Assembly (NCBI GenBank): GCA_026261815.1
Contig: JAMPIT010000566.1
Location: 23,585,001-23,649,000 of the forward strand
DNA: 64,000 nt
Direction of reading: 5' to 3'
From: Monarcha castaneiventris obscurior
Taxonomy: Eukaryota; Chordata; Aves; Passeriformes; Monarchidae
In this document: in pieces, positions 10,901 through 22,652 of the stretch
Layout: the number at the start of each line of letters is the position of its first letter
Numbering within the stretch: the stretch's first letter is position 1
The notes under the pieces: generated by a model
The model's input: only the letters and a program-made list of their open reading frames with translations
Database searches by the model: none
What the model was told of the DNA's origin: nothing
Position numbers and translations under genes: made by a program

Positions 10901-13754
10901 CTTAAGCTTCTTTAACAATGATTCAGTATGAATATTATTAAAGTCCTAGTCTGGACCTTAATGCCATTTAGTTGTAACTTAAAATTCTTATACTTAGCGT
11001 ACCAAAAACAAAGCTTGTAGGAAGAAACCTTGTCATACCCTTACTAGCATTAACTTGAGGCTGGGGTCAACAGAGGGTGTGAATATGTTATTAACATCTA
11101 TTGGCAATATTCTTCAGAAGTTTTGGCCAGTGAAATATTGACTTGGGCACTGAGTTTTCTGCAGTATTAACTGCAGCAATAGGCACTACAGATAATTTAG
11201 AGAGGCAACAAAGCTTCCACATTACTGGCTTTTGCTCTGCCTGGTGAAGATCTAAATTGTGCACAAAAAGGAACAGTCACAGAAACACTCTCTGCTTTGC
11301 TCACTAAGCATCTGTCAGGCAAAGTATCTGCCTGAGCCATTCAGCCCTGCTTCGACAATGGAAGGAGAGAAAATGCCCCCAGGACAAGGAGGAGAGACAC
11401 CAGACTGCTGCCTCCTCGGGACAGAGAAAGGCCCGTGAGGAGAGGAATTGAGATCACCCTCCCGAGAGCAAAAAGCAAAAGTACCTGCTGAAGACCACAC
11501 GCTGCTGCACTCAGAAAAAGCTTCTGTCCGTTCAGCAGCTGCAGAAAACAAAATTATATTTACAATGCTCTGTTTGCAACGGATGGGGGTTAAATTTGCA
11601 GGAAGACTATGGAAAAATTAATGGTTTTGTGGGGGGGGTACATATGACATTGCAAAGTGGTGGCTCTAACAATGAATAGTAGGGTCTGTTTGAACGGATT
11701 TGAACGAAGGGTGGATTTGAACGAAGCTAAGAGTGAGTTTAAAAGGAGGATGAACTAATTAATGATGAAACATGTCCATGGCACAGAATGTGTCCAGAGG
11801 CCAAGAAAGAATAGAATGAAACAGCATCTCTCCACCTTGGAAAACCTGCATATGATCTGCAACTGAACTCAAAAAGTCTACATTTAGATGACGGAAATTA
11901 CACTTTGCTAACTTCGTTACTTCTTTTAAAATCTATCTTCAGACATCACAAAGTCTGTTAAAAAGTGTGGCATGATTTTTGGTGAGGAAAAAAGTCAGTG
12001 TAGGATGTAGCAGTTAGCTGAGATTATAATCACATTTGCTGAATATTAGCACTACATAATTCCATACCTTCTTCTTTGATCTAGTTATGGTGAGCTAAAT
12101 GGAAACACTTACTTCAGATAAGCCCAGCCCAATGTATATTAGCATCTTGCTATGAGAAAAAGAAGGAAACTTTTGTAACAGGAAAAAATAGTGCATTTTT
12201 ATGTGATGAATACTACTAAAAATTGTGACATGTTTCAGAGAGTGGCATTAAGCACACAGAATAAGATATTAAGTGGAAATTCGCCATAGACAGACTTTAG
12301 TATCAAAGGTATCCACTATTTTGCTGCTATTGAGAAAATTTTTAGATCTTTGGATCTAAATTATAAATTTTTAATTACTGCAAAGCTCACTTCAGTGCCA
12401 TCTCTCTCTCAGCTACAATTTTGTGTATTTCAAAAACTGTTTCATGCCAGAGAAATTGAATTAATCCTACACTGCCTCCCAAAATTAAATGTGACGGATT
12501 GAGATGCTTAAAAGAGATACTCACACCTGCTGTTGGTGATTACTTTCCCTCTTCTGATTAAATGCTTGACTTGTCCAGAGTGCTGAACTAATTAAACCAG
12601 ATGCAACAGCATTCACTTCAAGCCACAAGACAGCAGCTTTTATCAGGCCCATCTCTTACTTTTATTATTAATTTGTTGAGTAAGATTCCACGAGTGCATT
12701 ATATATTCAAGACCATGGGAAACAGTTTACAATTGTACTACAAAATATCCAAACTGAACAAAATGAAAAAGCTATCCCACGAGCCCTGACAGACTCTGTA
12801 GTATGGCTACAGTAAGTGATACCATGCAGTATCACTATGACCTCATTGTTCTGGCAGCAATTGTTTCACCAATAAATAATTTAATGAGCAGCTAATCACT
12901 AGTTTAAAGCTAGCATACAGATTCTTCTTTTTCCAACGACTACCTGAAAATGTTTCTAAGTTACAGCACATCTTCCATGGTCACATTTTCAACATCAACA
13001 TAATCTTTCTTCCGAGTTTAAAACAAAAAATAAGATCTGATACACTTTTTAGCCAGTTGTTAAGATCCCTGAGTGCATAGCAAAGTCTCTGCTTATCCTT
13101 TCAAACGCTACACAGAGTAATTCCTAGCAATAAGTTCTGTATTTTCCAAACTTTAAGAAATTCCGCTGGAATAATGAAATACTCGACCTTTCTTTCGCCG
13201 ATGCGTTTGTGTTTCAGGACGTACCTGCAAACACGAGCAGCTCACCATTCAGTCGGGAGCACCAGGAGGAAGGAAACGAACCCAGCACCTGTCCCCAGCC
13301 CGCCCCGCACCTGCGGCACCGCCTGCTCCGGCACAGCCACGGCCGTGGCCATCGAGCACAGCACGATGCCTCTTACATTGATTTCCGTACCGAGCCGTTC
13401 CTCCGAGTGTTAAACCCGCAGCACGGGATTCACCGAGCGCAGCTGAGAGCTCCGAAGAAGAGCCGCTATTTTCGAACACCTCGGCGAGCCAGCGGAGGAG
13501 CGGCAGCGCGCACGGCGCCGGCCATCCCGGGCTGAGCCCCGCTGCGCCGCCCCTCCGCGGGCACAGCCCGGGCACGGCCCCGCCGCCGCCTCCGCTCCCG
13601 CTGCCCGGAGCGCCGGGGCAGCCCCTCCGCCTCCCGGCCGGCCGGCCGGCCGCATCCCCGGGGCGCCCGCACCCGGCGGGGCAGTGCCGGGCTCACCTGT
13701 GGGGTCCAGCACGGCCAGCGGGCCCGACACGGCGGCGGCGGGCGGCGGGACCAT
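1849..13754 (-). CDS. TMEM255B: TMEM255B, 5' part (coding exons 1-3), partial at the left edge
   Basis: Transmembrane protein 255B, a member of the small TMEM255 (FAM70) family. It is a predicted four-pass membrane protein whose biochemical role is not established. Three exons join in phase: 13697-13754, 6531-6673 and 1849-1911, giving residues 1-88. The translation contains the family landmarks [36 protein letters not shown] and [20 protein letters not shown]. The first membrane helix follows KRKKTSLWF (about residues 31-50). An extracytoplasmic loop carries an NVT glycosylation sequon, and the second helix spans the exon 2/3 junction. All junctions are GT-AG. The start codon at 13754-13752 has a strong context (A at -3, G at +4) and lies in a CpG island. 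The following exons, coding for the rest of helix 2 and the cysteine-rich loop, were not found in 1-1848 and should lie beyond the left edge. Identification rests on remembered family sequence. Confidence 0.93.
1912..6530 (-). other. TMEM255B intron 2
   Basis: A 4.6 kb intron. Apart from one CR1 fragment at about 4185-4702, I see only anonymous, mostly AT-rich sequence. Open frames at 4508-4894 and on both strands at 5770-6163 resemble no known protein and are taken as chance. Confidence 0.7.
4185..4702 (+). mobile_element. CR1 LINE 3' fragment
   Basis: The 3' portion of a CR1 non-LTR retrotransposon in plus orientation. Recognisable CR1 text includes the 'gagaccccacctagaatgct' segment, 'aaggccacaaagatggtcag', 'gttgcccacagaagctgtgg' and 'caggttggatggggctttga'. 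It ends in the CR1 tail 'cctatgattctatga' at about 4685-4700. It is 5'-truncated, as most CR1 copies are. Boundaries are approximate. Confidence 0.9.
6531..6673 (-). CDS. TMEM255B: TMEM255B coding exon 2 (first membrane helix)
   Basis: The acceptor is ...ctacag before 6673 and the donor is gtaagt from 6530 downward. The exon completes Gly-20 and then encodes 47 residues: basic KRKK, the first hydrophobic helix, and the loop [17 protein letters not shown]. It ends in phase 0. The [12 protein letters not shown] block is highly conserved in TMEM255A and TMEM255B. Confidence 0.93.
8480..9530 (+). mobile_element. CR1 LINE, reverse-transcriptase part joined to 3' part by deletion
   Basis: Plus-strand CR1. 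At 8655-8700 the DNA still reads like the RT block SQHGFTKGKSCLT (here [13 protein letters not shown]). A degraded track follows up to 'gcaaggtttttaacacgatg' (about 8762-8781), corresponding to the KAFDTV motif. The sequence then jumps to the CR1 3' region, 'ggctgcaaagcagctctgctggaaaggacc' at about 8842-8872. It ends near 9530 with 'ttcttctatggttttatga'. Much of the RT domain is therefore missing, and many stops and frameshifts make it dead. Boundaries are approximate. Confidence 0.85.
11688..11726. repeat. Short direct repeat (14-bp unit)
   Basis: The unit ggatttgaacgaag occurs at 11696-11709 and 11713-11726 and is preceded by a partial copy (tttgaac) at 11689. It looks like a small local duplication inside TMEM255B intron 1. 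No function is inferred. Confidence 0.8.
13697..13754 (-). CDS. TMEM255B: TMEM255B coding exon 1
   Basis: It encodes the 19-residue start [19 protein letters not shown] plus the first base of a Gly codon completed by exon 2. The donor is gtgagc at 13696 downward. The GPL.(V/L)LDP core matches mammalian TMEM255B. The Pro/Ala-rich stretch before it is longer than I remember from human and is encoded by GCC/CCG runs inside the CpG island. Confidence 0.88.
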
Positions 13755-13884
13755 CCTGTGCCGCGGGCACCGGCCCCGCTCGGCGCCGCGCTGGGAGCGG
13801 CGCTGCCCGCGGCTGCGGCGGGCCCGCCCCGAGGGGCGCGGCGGGGCCGGGCAGGGCCGGGGCGGGGCGAGAGCGCTGCCCCCG

Positions 13885-13950
13885 CCGCCCTCGGGGGGAC
13901 CCGGCCCCCCAGCCACACCGCCCTCGGGGGGACCCGGCCCCCCAGCCACA
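13885..13950. repeat. 33-bp perfect tandem duplication in CpG island
   Basis: Two identical adjacent 33-bp copies (13885-13917 and 13918-13950), beginning ccgccctcgggggg and ending ccagccaca. They lie about 130-200 bases upstream of the TMEM255B start codon and so within its probable promoter or 5' UTR. Confidence 0.92.
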
Positions 13951-15689
13951 CCGGGCACGCCGCCCTCGAGGGATGCACGGACCCGCTCTTTACCTGTGCA
14001 GCCGTCAGCTGCTTAATTCGTTACATGTCCATGTCTCGTACATACCCGTGTCTCAGCCTTGGCGCCACTTCTGGATCTCTTCTTGGCCACTTTGACAGCT
14101 GGTGGAGATCAGAATTGTCCCAAAGTTTCCTTTCAGCTTTCTTCTTCTCTTAAAAAATGCATTTATATATAAAAATCAGAAATAAAATACCACAGCAACG
14201 AGAAATACTAACGAAATGACAAAAGCGGGTGTCTCAGAGACATAGGTTAAGGCAGGTGTAGGCTAAGACAGGAAATGTCAGTGGTCAAGAGACGCTGCAG
14301 GGCTGTTCTTTTTCTTACATGGTGCCTGTCAATTTCTCAGTCTCACTGTCTCAGTTTTTATTCCCTCTGCAGATTCTGACACTTGTCCTGCTGCTTCCCA
14401 GGAACTGCCAGCTGTTGCTTCTAGTGCTACTGACTGCAGGGTTGTGTGACTTCTGTCTGAAAGAGTCTAGCAACAACTGACAAGAAGTAGCCAAAGGCAC
14501 TGTGCTGTTTTGGTGTCCACTGTTCCTCTTGCCTGACTTCCGTTTAGCAGAGAACGTAATAAATTCTTTTTGTGCATAATGGTTTTGATAGGCTGCCAAG
14601 TGCTTTGCTTATGTTGTGTTCTCCCACTTGCAAAATGCACAGCTCTACTTAACATTCTTGTTTTTCTTCTGTTCCTCTAAATGTATGTGTGTATATGTAT
14701 TTAAGATACTCAGTCTTTGGCTGATTTGCCCAGGAAATGGTTAGATGGAGAGAAACAATTTTCTCAGGCACTAGCCGTATAGTCTATGAAGATAGGTAAG
14801 CCAGGAGCTAAGGCCAAACACAAATCTACTTTTTTCTCTTTGCATCCTCTTAGCTGAAGAGGTTGAAGAAAGGAGCAAAAATAGGATAGAGGTAGTATTT
14901 GTACTATTAATTACTACTTTTTAATAGAAATTAATGAAGTAATCGATTGAGAAAACAGAGATGGTGATGATACAAATAAGAAATTTGTTTGAAAGTGGTA
15001 GTGGATAAGAGTGATAGAAATGCCCCAAAATCTGGTAAAGACTCTCAGGTTCAGGGACGGCTATGGTAGAGGTTTTCATCAACAGTAAATAACAGCAAGA
15101 TTGGGGAAGACTTCAATTCCCTAGACAGCTGCAAGACAAAGACCATAAGCAGCATATATTATCAGGTGTGATGGGCAATAAACTTTTTATTTACCAGCAG
15201 CCACTGATCAGACTCCACAGCCTAAAGGGAAGCTGTTCTATAATTCTTTTCAGTAAAATATAAGGATATTATAATTCCCTTAAAAAATCTGTTTATAGAA
15301 AATAATCTCTGATGAATGACTAACATTATTTACTGCAAATTTCTTGAGAACCAAGAATAGATCTCCTACAGTCCAAGAATATCCTACAGTCCTGGATATC
15401 AGAGGGCAAACATTAAGAAACTATGAAAAATGATTGGTGAGGCTGCATGGGCGTAGCATTTGAGTGTGGAAGAATCATGGACTTACTTTAAATCCAAAAT
15501 GGAAAACCCTGTATAGCACTTTCATCCCATAAAAGAGGTTGGAATAGGTCAACAATAATTGTGGAGCTAATGGATAAGTAACTGCCTGAAAATGAATGAA
15601 CCCACAGGAAATAGGAGAAGTACAGTTTGCTGGGTTGGAAACTGCAGGATCAGAGAGAAAGAATGGATAAAAATCTAGCTGAACCAGAT

Positions 15690-16450
15690 GCTGCAAAGAA
15701 AAGGATAACAGATAACAAAGAGTTCTTCAACTATAAATAAATAAAAGTGATTCAAAGAAGCAAGATACTTGGTGGCTAAATGTCAGGGATGAAATGAAGG
15801 CTGCTCCAAATATTGAATAAATACATTGCCTCAGTTTTCAATGAAAAGAGAAATTAGGGTGAGGGCAGAGAGCATGAAGTAGGCAAGATAATGTAAAAGA
15901 TGATATTAGCAGATGTGAAGTGGAAGTATAAGTTAGGCTGTTTCTTGTGACAGGTCCTGGAAAATTGCATCCCAAATGTTGAAAAAATTGGTATCTATTG
16001 TGTCAAGTCCTGAGCAACACTTTTGAAAAATCAGCAAAGTTGGGGGTGAAGCACTGTTTTTGGAGACTGTTGGAGAACAGGAGACCTGTCTTCTGAAAAG
16101 GCAGAGGGAGGAAGAGGAACAGCAACTTGTGCCCTGTTAATTTGACTGAGAAAATTCTTAGAGGTAAGTGAAAAATGGATTCAGCTGCATTATGGTTCAT
16201 CAAAGCTAGATCATGGTAGACTACCAAGATGTTTGATAAGGTAAGTGATTCCTGAGGCAAAAGCATTGCAGTGAAGCAAATCTGTCTGGATGTCTACACA
16301 TTAACAGAGTCCTTTAGAGGAAAAGTCTTAACATGGAGAGGACAGCTGTGAGTATGGGTCAACATCAGGTACAGGAATTGCAAACGGGAAGCCAAGATAC
16401 AGGCAGGCCATTTGAGGTGCACCACAAGGACCAGTCTGGAGGCAAGATCC
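15690..16450 (+). mobile_element. Ancient CR1/L3-like LINE, reverse-transcriptase remnant
   Basis: A heavily decayed non-LTR retrotransposon in plus orientation. Three pieces of the open reading frame remain in the expected order: DNKEFFNY at 15711-15734 (the linker before RT), FDKVSD around 16232-16249 (the KAFDKV block), and GAPQGPVW at 16416-16439 (the conserved G.PQGS.LGP block). The frames differ between pieces and stops intervene, so it is dead. It looks older than the CR1 copies with intact tails. The exact family (CR1, L3 or L2 clade) needs a consensus search. Confidence 0.65.
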
Positions 16451-17429
16451 TGATGTTGTTGGGTTTAAGGAGTGTGTGTGTGGTCATGATGTGTGTGGCC
16501 ATCACAAAGCTGGCAGGCACAATTCTGTTACTGCTATCACAGTTTTTGTTACTGAGGGCAGTGGGAGCAGGAGCATACCAGCATGTTAAAAATGTGTTGA
16601 AATGGAGCTTACACAGTTAAAAACTAACAGTGGGGCTTTTATTCTAATTTTGGAGTCCCGCCACTTCAGTGAAATTGAGGAGGGATCTATGTATCACTGT
16701 GTGATACCAATGAGAATCCTGCACAACAGGTGCGTTCTGGATGCGTTATGTATTCCTTGTTAATTAGTTCAATGCATGGTAAATGTGGGAGTACTTCTTT
16801 TTATATTTATATTGCTGAGTGGCTCCAAAGCCAAAAAGCTGTGGGTTTTTTCACCATTTTGATGTGTAACTGGGACCTGAATTTTCTTAATTAGTATTAT
16901 TAAGATCTTTGTCTCTCAGGTGCTTGGCTCATGTACCTTGTTCAAATATCAAAATTTAATAATTTGCTAGATTTGTGCCCAGAAGGAGTTCCCACACTCC
17001 AGGGTTAGGCTGGCAAGGGCTCTTAAGAGTTCTTGAAATGTGTGTGTTTGTGGCATATTTGTCAAGATAATCTTTGCATTCTCACCGAAAAAGTGCCTTG
17101 TCAGCACTAAGCCTCCTCCACGCCCTTGATTTCTTCTCCTCCTTTACTGTAGCACACTGCAGGTTTGAAGGATTTTGCCTTTTTTCCTACAGGTCATCAC
17201 TATGGTGGTGCACTTTTTGGAGCTGAGGTTGGTCACACAAGAGATTTATATCCTGTGTGTTCCTGAAGTATTTTCTTCTTTATTTTAAACAAGATCAATC
17301 TGTTTGGTCTTTCTTTGCAGGTGATGTTTTCTAGGCTAGTGGACATTCCCTTTGATTCCCTCTAGCCTCTGTGTCATCACACTCTGTGTGGGCCACCTCT
17401 TTCTTTAAGGGTGATGCACAATGACTGGG

Positions 17430-17860
17430 CAATATTCAGAGAGCCACAGGTTGGAAGGGACCACAGTGGATCCCCTGGTCCAACCTCCCTGCTCAGGCAG
17501 GGACATCCCAGAGCACATTGCACAGGATTGTGGCCAAAGAGTTCTTGAATATCTCCAGTGTGGGAAACTACACAACCAAAATAATTATTATTCAAAATAA
17601 TTTTTAATTTTAAATCTGTCTATCAGCATAATGCCTCCAAAATACTCAACAGTTTCTCCCAGCTTAATATCCTCTGCAAATTTAATGTGCTCTATACCCA
17701 AGGCCATCAGTGCTCATACTGAACAGTACCAGACAGCACCTCAGCACTTTCTGTCTTCTGGGACCATTGACAGGTATGACTCTCCAGCTACTTATTCTAT
17801 CCCTTCTGTACTGTTGTAATTTACACTGTTTCTCTGCAAAGGGTCTGGTACAATCTCAGA
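17430..17860 (-). mobile_element. CR1 LINE fragment (minus orientation)
   Basis: The plus strand shows the reverse complement of the CR1 3' region: 'aggttggaagggaccac', 'ctggtccaacctccctgctc', 'ttgaatatctccagtgtggg', then 'cagcttaatatcctctgcaa' and 'gctcatactgaacagtacca'. The extreme 3' tail is degraded. The 5' limit on the right is uncertain. Confidence 0.85.
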
Positions 17861-20800
17861 GGTCAGTCACAGAGACTACCAGTGTGAAGCAGCTTAAATG
17901 ACCCCAATACACTTAACTCTTCACCACAGTACTTGGACTCCTACTGTATTCCTCAAAAAGTCTGGGACCTGCCTCCTCCTCTCATTATTTGAATGCCCAG
18001 CAGAAAGGTAAGCCAGTCATTGCTGAGGCTAAACCCAGGATTCTTAATAAGCTGGCTTGCCCAGTCACACAGGGTCATGACAACAAGGCAAGTAAATTTC
18101 CTTGGTTCATAGGTTATAAATAGTGTTTATGGGCATGGTGCAATCCCTTGAGAAGTATATTGCCTTAGTTCAGCTGGGCAGTATAAGGGAATCAGGCAGG
18201 AGGTGAAAGGAACAACAGAAGTGGCCTTGAAGTTGAGACAAATGGCCACTGAGCATTTGACTAAATTATGGCTATTAAAAGACAATTTTTGGGCAATTGT
18301 CTTCAAAAATTCTGCTTTCTGGTGCCAGTCAATATCCAGGGTGTGTTTTATTAGCACAAGATTTAAAAGAATCTGTCTGACTTCTTTAAAAGTGACTTGA
18401 AAAGGTATAGGTATGTACAGCATTGTTCAGAGTCATTGGAAATAAGTGAATGGCACATTCATTCATGGTATATGTTTGTCAAAAGCAGGTTTAAATTCTT
18501 TAATTGCCTTCAGTAAGTTTTTCACTCACTAATTTGTGCAGTCAGTTTTTGAAATCTATGAACTTCTAGCATTCACGACATGTTATGACAAGGAGCTCCA
18601 TGTGTGCTGTGTGAAGAGGTGGGATACCCCAATGGGAGCAAGAGGCAAACTGAAAAGAGCAAGATAAAAGTCAAGTTAAATGTCAGGTATATTTAAAGTC
18701 ATAGGAGAATGTACCTGAGGAAAGGTACATTGCCCTTACAAAAACACCCCAACAAAACAACAAGCAAACAATTGCTACATGATACCAAAAGCCATTGTGT
18801 TATTTATTTCTTAATAAAGCTAGATAATGAAAAGTTGTGTGGATAATGTATTGGAGACCATTCTTGTGCTGTAGCTCATAACCATATCAAGACAACAAAT
18901 ATCTGAAAACTGAAGTAAAACAAAGATTTTCAGGGAAGTACCTGTTTTTGAAATATTGTTATACTGATTGAGCCTCAGTTTATATAAGCTGCATATGTAC
19001 CTCTGCAACATGATTAATAAAGGTGTGTTTGAAAGGTACCAACAATAACATATCAGAAGCATGACTGAAGAAAAAAAACCAAAAAACTTGGTTGGTATTG
19101 TGAATAGTTACATTAATCTGTATATAGGTAAAAATCTCTATATAGAGGTGTTTGTAGCAGTCCAAACAAGAACAGATCATCGATTTTTGGAACGCATGAG
19201 GAAACTCCTCTGGAAAATGCCTCTTAAATTTCAAAACTATGCCATCCCCAAAAGAATAAACCAATCTGGAATGCAGATGTAATGAAATTTTTATAACCGG
19301 ACAATGTGTACTACAGTCTCAGTGAGGGACAAGGGCTCCTTGCACCTCATTTGTCCCATCCAGGCAAGGTTGTTTCCTCTGTATATTCTGAGCAGCTTTG
19401 CTTGGTTGAGTTTTAAAGTCTCGCTTGCGAAGTTCTCCTTTCCCTTGACAGGCAGTTTTACAAGTTTAATGGAAAATGAGGAGAGTCAAGAGCCAAGTTC
19501 CACACTGACGACCCCTCAAGAGATGTAATGTACCGCAACATTTGTCAAACTGATCTCCTAATTGTTTTACTGATGTACTCCTTTAACTTCAAGAACTCAC
19601 TGTACTCTTCATAAACTCTGGACAATGAAATATGGAATTAGAGCCATATTCTGACGTGCACTGCTGTTTCCACTGATTCAAAAATGCCTTGGTAAGGAGA
19701 AGAGTGAAGTCTGTAGAATGTGGCAGCTAGCTGGAAAGCAGAGAGAAGAAGGAGAGGGTGACCAGAGACAGGTGGGTCAACCTTGGAACCTTGTTCTAGA
19801 AGAAAATCTTTCAGCCTTGGGGAGGTAGCCCTGTAATGTCAAGTGAGTCTCTTTCTCCCTCTCACGGGGTCCTTAGGAGCCACCTACCTTTTAAGAGGGG
19901 AATAAGATGGCAGGCTGTTACTGCAGTCCAGTGTTTCAGCATTTTCACAGCACTCACATGTGTTGGAAAGATCACAACTGCAGCATTTCTTTCACACATG
20001 AGAGAAGCGGCTTGGCAATTCTTAAAAGTTTGTGTTTGGGATTTAATAAAGACGTGAAGGTGTAACAGAAAAAGACTGTAAAACCTGACTTGGAGGCTGG
20101 GTCCTCCTGCAGGACATTGTGTGATGCTGGGGGGATGAGGATTCCTGGCTACCTGGCAGAATAAGGCAGTGAATGAGATGAATCAGTGGAATTTAGCTGG
20201 AGACACTACAGGATATGCGAACAGCAGGTGGGTTCTGAGTGTCAGATTCAGGGTTGTTCAGCCAGAACAGTGACTTATAGTGGCCACTGCTTTAGCTCAG
20301 CTGCCCCTTCAGCCCTGTAAGAGTCATTTCTACCCCACCCCACTGGTGGCTGTACCCATGATGGGTCAAAAACAGCTGAGGAACTTGGCCTTTACTTTTA
20401 AAAGGGAGGATGATCCTCTGTTCTGTCGATACCTCTGTGGGAAAGAAATTCTTCAATTAAAAGTTAAAATGTCAGCACTCTGTCTTCCCAGTGCATATCT
20501 TGGTTCATTATGGCAGCACAAAGGAAGGGCTACAGCCTGGTTTATTTCTTCTGCTTGATTTGAAGTTACCAGAATTAATGGTGCATATGGTGGCATGGGC
20601 TGTTTGTGGAGATAAAGAGGAGATGTAGGGTTGAAATTAAAAAAGGTGACAGGTTTTAAAATGTATTCTGTACCCTCAGGGCTAAGACACTTTCAGCAGC
20701 AGTTCAGAGTCTTACATGTACTTTGTTTTGTAAAATGCTGTGTTGTCAATAAAGAACAAAGAGTTAAAAGTAGCTGGTGGACCATGACTTGCTGGCAAGG

Positions 20801-20977
20801 AGGTTTAACTGTCCAGGAGATGGACTGTGGCTTGCTACCATGGATGTTCAGACACATAGGAAGAGGACAAAAGATGTAGAGCCGTTGCAGTCCAAAGTGT
20901 TTCACAAAGGAAAAAAAAGCATAGCAGAAAACTGTATTTGGAGATTTTTAATAGTGTTCTCCTTCCCTGCCTGCCTG

Positions 20978-20989
20978 CCCCCCCCCCCC
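20978..20989. repeat. Poly-C run (C12)
   Basis: A homopolymer of 12 C following ctgcctgcctg-like repeats. A simple, probably length-variable tract in the intergenic interval. Confidence 0.9.
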
Positions 20990-22615
20990 ATTCTTTTTCT
21001 TTTTTACAGCTCTGAGGGCCCTCATATTCAGAGTGGTTAAGGGGAACATGTTACATGTCTTCCTTTATTTCCTTTTGACCTCATTGTCCAAAGTATTCTG
21101 TGAAATTATCATATTTTGATGCTAATAATAGCAATAAACTCAGTCTAGGAAGCACTTATCACTTCTATGTTTCTTCTGCCCCTAATTTTTTTGTTTCCTT
21201 TGGGTGTCAGTCATAAACACTTCTGCTGACCTCAGAGCTGTCACTTCAGCAGCAGAGTCCCTGTGCCTGGTGTGGTTAGACCACAAAAACAGCATTTTCA
21301 ACAGGACAGGACAGCATACACAAGAAACCAAGAGAAACCTCTCTAAGCTGAGAAGATTTGAGCCATGAATAGATGTTGAGACTGGATTAAAATGACCATG
21401 AGTTAGACTGGTATTTGCAAGGCTTGCATCCCCAGTAATGCGTCCCCTTTCCTGTCTGTGCACCCCCACAGATGGAGCCCTCAAGTCTCCAGATGCATTT
21501 TGTGCAGAGGTGGAGAGGGTGCTCCTGAAGGAGCAGGACAAAATCAAAGCTCTTCAGTCTTGCTTGGTCTCTGTGGAGAACTTCCTGCTACCCTGGAAAA
21601 AAGCCCTGCACAGGGGAGTGGGAGGGTCAGCCCAAAATGGGACAAAATGCCATGGCATAGGAGGAGTTGTGGACTCTCCGAGTGCAGCCCCCTTTTGAAG
21701 AGAGCCCTGTTTTAATTTGCTGTTCTGTTCCTCCTCAGAAAACAAACTACAGCATTGGGCAGATAAACAGGAGACATATTCTTTGCCTATGCCTATATGA
21801 AAGCAGATACATAAGAGGAACAGACTGAGAGCAGGAAACCTGGCTCCCTATCGTGCTTTTTTGATGTCAATGAAAAAAAGGTCACTGAAATATGGGTAGG
21901 GAAAAAGCAGAGTGAGAGGTGAAATTGTGTGGGCTGGATGCACTGGAACACCTGCGAACATAAATGTGCAAATGGAGCCCAAATTCATGCTTGATTTCAC
22001 AGACTTCTAAAGGAAAAAGTAGATTGCATTTGGAGATGAGGTGACTGTTCATAGTAAACAGATACTGTGATAAATGGGACATTCCTTTTGCCTCACAGAC
22101 CATGTATAGTGGTTTACATCTGATATTGCCTTAACTTTGTCCACTCACATGACAGTTCATTAAAACAAGTGTGGACTTAAGGTGGTAAGTAGCCATTACA
22201 GGTTTGCCTCCAAGGTCCCTTACAGGTCCTTCCCAGATTTTGATCAAGACATTATTTCCCAGGTTGATTCACTTAGCCACTGCATCTGCTTGGTTCCACC
22301 ACAAATGCAACAGCAACAGATGATTAATAGATTTATGGCCTTTTTTCCTGAGGATCTACAAGACTGTGATTGTTTATCTGCAAATTGAGATTTTGTGTAT
22401 GTTGATAAGGAAAATAAAGCTGCAATAAACCAAATTTTTTTCATAAGTCATCTTCAAACACCTTTTCTTTTTTTCCTAGTGGATTTGTTGTGCAAATAAT
22501 GCAAGTAAATTTTATAAAAAGATGCTGACCACTTTCAATACAATACAATACTGAATATTTATTTATGATAATGTTCACAAATCTTTCCCTTTCCAAGAAC
22601 AACTGGGATATTATC

Positions 22616-22652
22616 CATAAATAACTGTTATTATTTCATAAATAACTGTTAT
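22616..22652. repeat. 16-bp direct repeat
   Basis: cataaataactgttat occurs at 22616-22631 and again at 22637-22652, separated by 5 bases. It is a local duplication in AT-rich intergenic DNA. Confidence 0.9.

Larger units (their letters stand above)
6674..13696 (-). other. TMEM255B intron 1
   Basis: A 7.0 kb intron. It holds a CR1 copy with an internal deletion (about 8480-9530), a purine-rich patch around 7735-7760, a G8 run at 11631-11638, a short direct repeat near 11.7 kb, and at its 5' end (about 13.28-13.70 kb) part of the CpG island. Nothing else is recognised. Confidence 0.7.
13280..13990. promoter_or_regulatory. CpG island / TMEM255B promoter region
   Basis: An abrupt GC-rich, CpG-dense block in otherwise AT-rich DNA, including a ggccggccggccggccg run near 13635. 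It surrounds the TMEM255B start codon at 13754-13752. By analogy with vertebrate CpG-island promoters, transcription of TMEM255B should begin within or just above it (about 13.76-13.99 kb, minus strand). There is no TATA box I would trust, so the start site cannot be fixed. Long open frames here on both strands arise from low stop-codon density in GC-rich DNA. Confidence 0.85.

Noticed and set aside
13249..14153. Several overlapping open frames of 108-182 codons on both strands in the GC-rich block
   Set aside because: They sit in a CpG island where stop codons are rare, overlap each other in different frames, are low-complexity Pro/Ala/Gly/Arg, and conflict with the well-supported TMEM255B exon 1.
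16333..16620. 95-codon plus-strand open frame starting MERTAVSMGQHQ
   Set aside because: It overlaps the decayed LINE RT block GAPQGPVW, partly in another frame, and is a by-product of that element.
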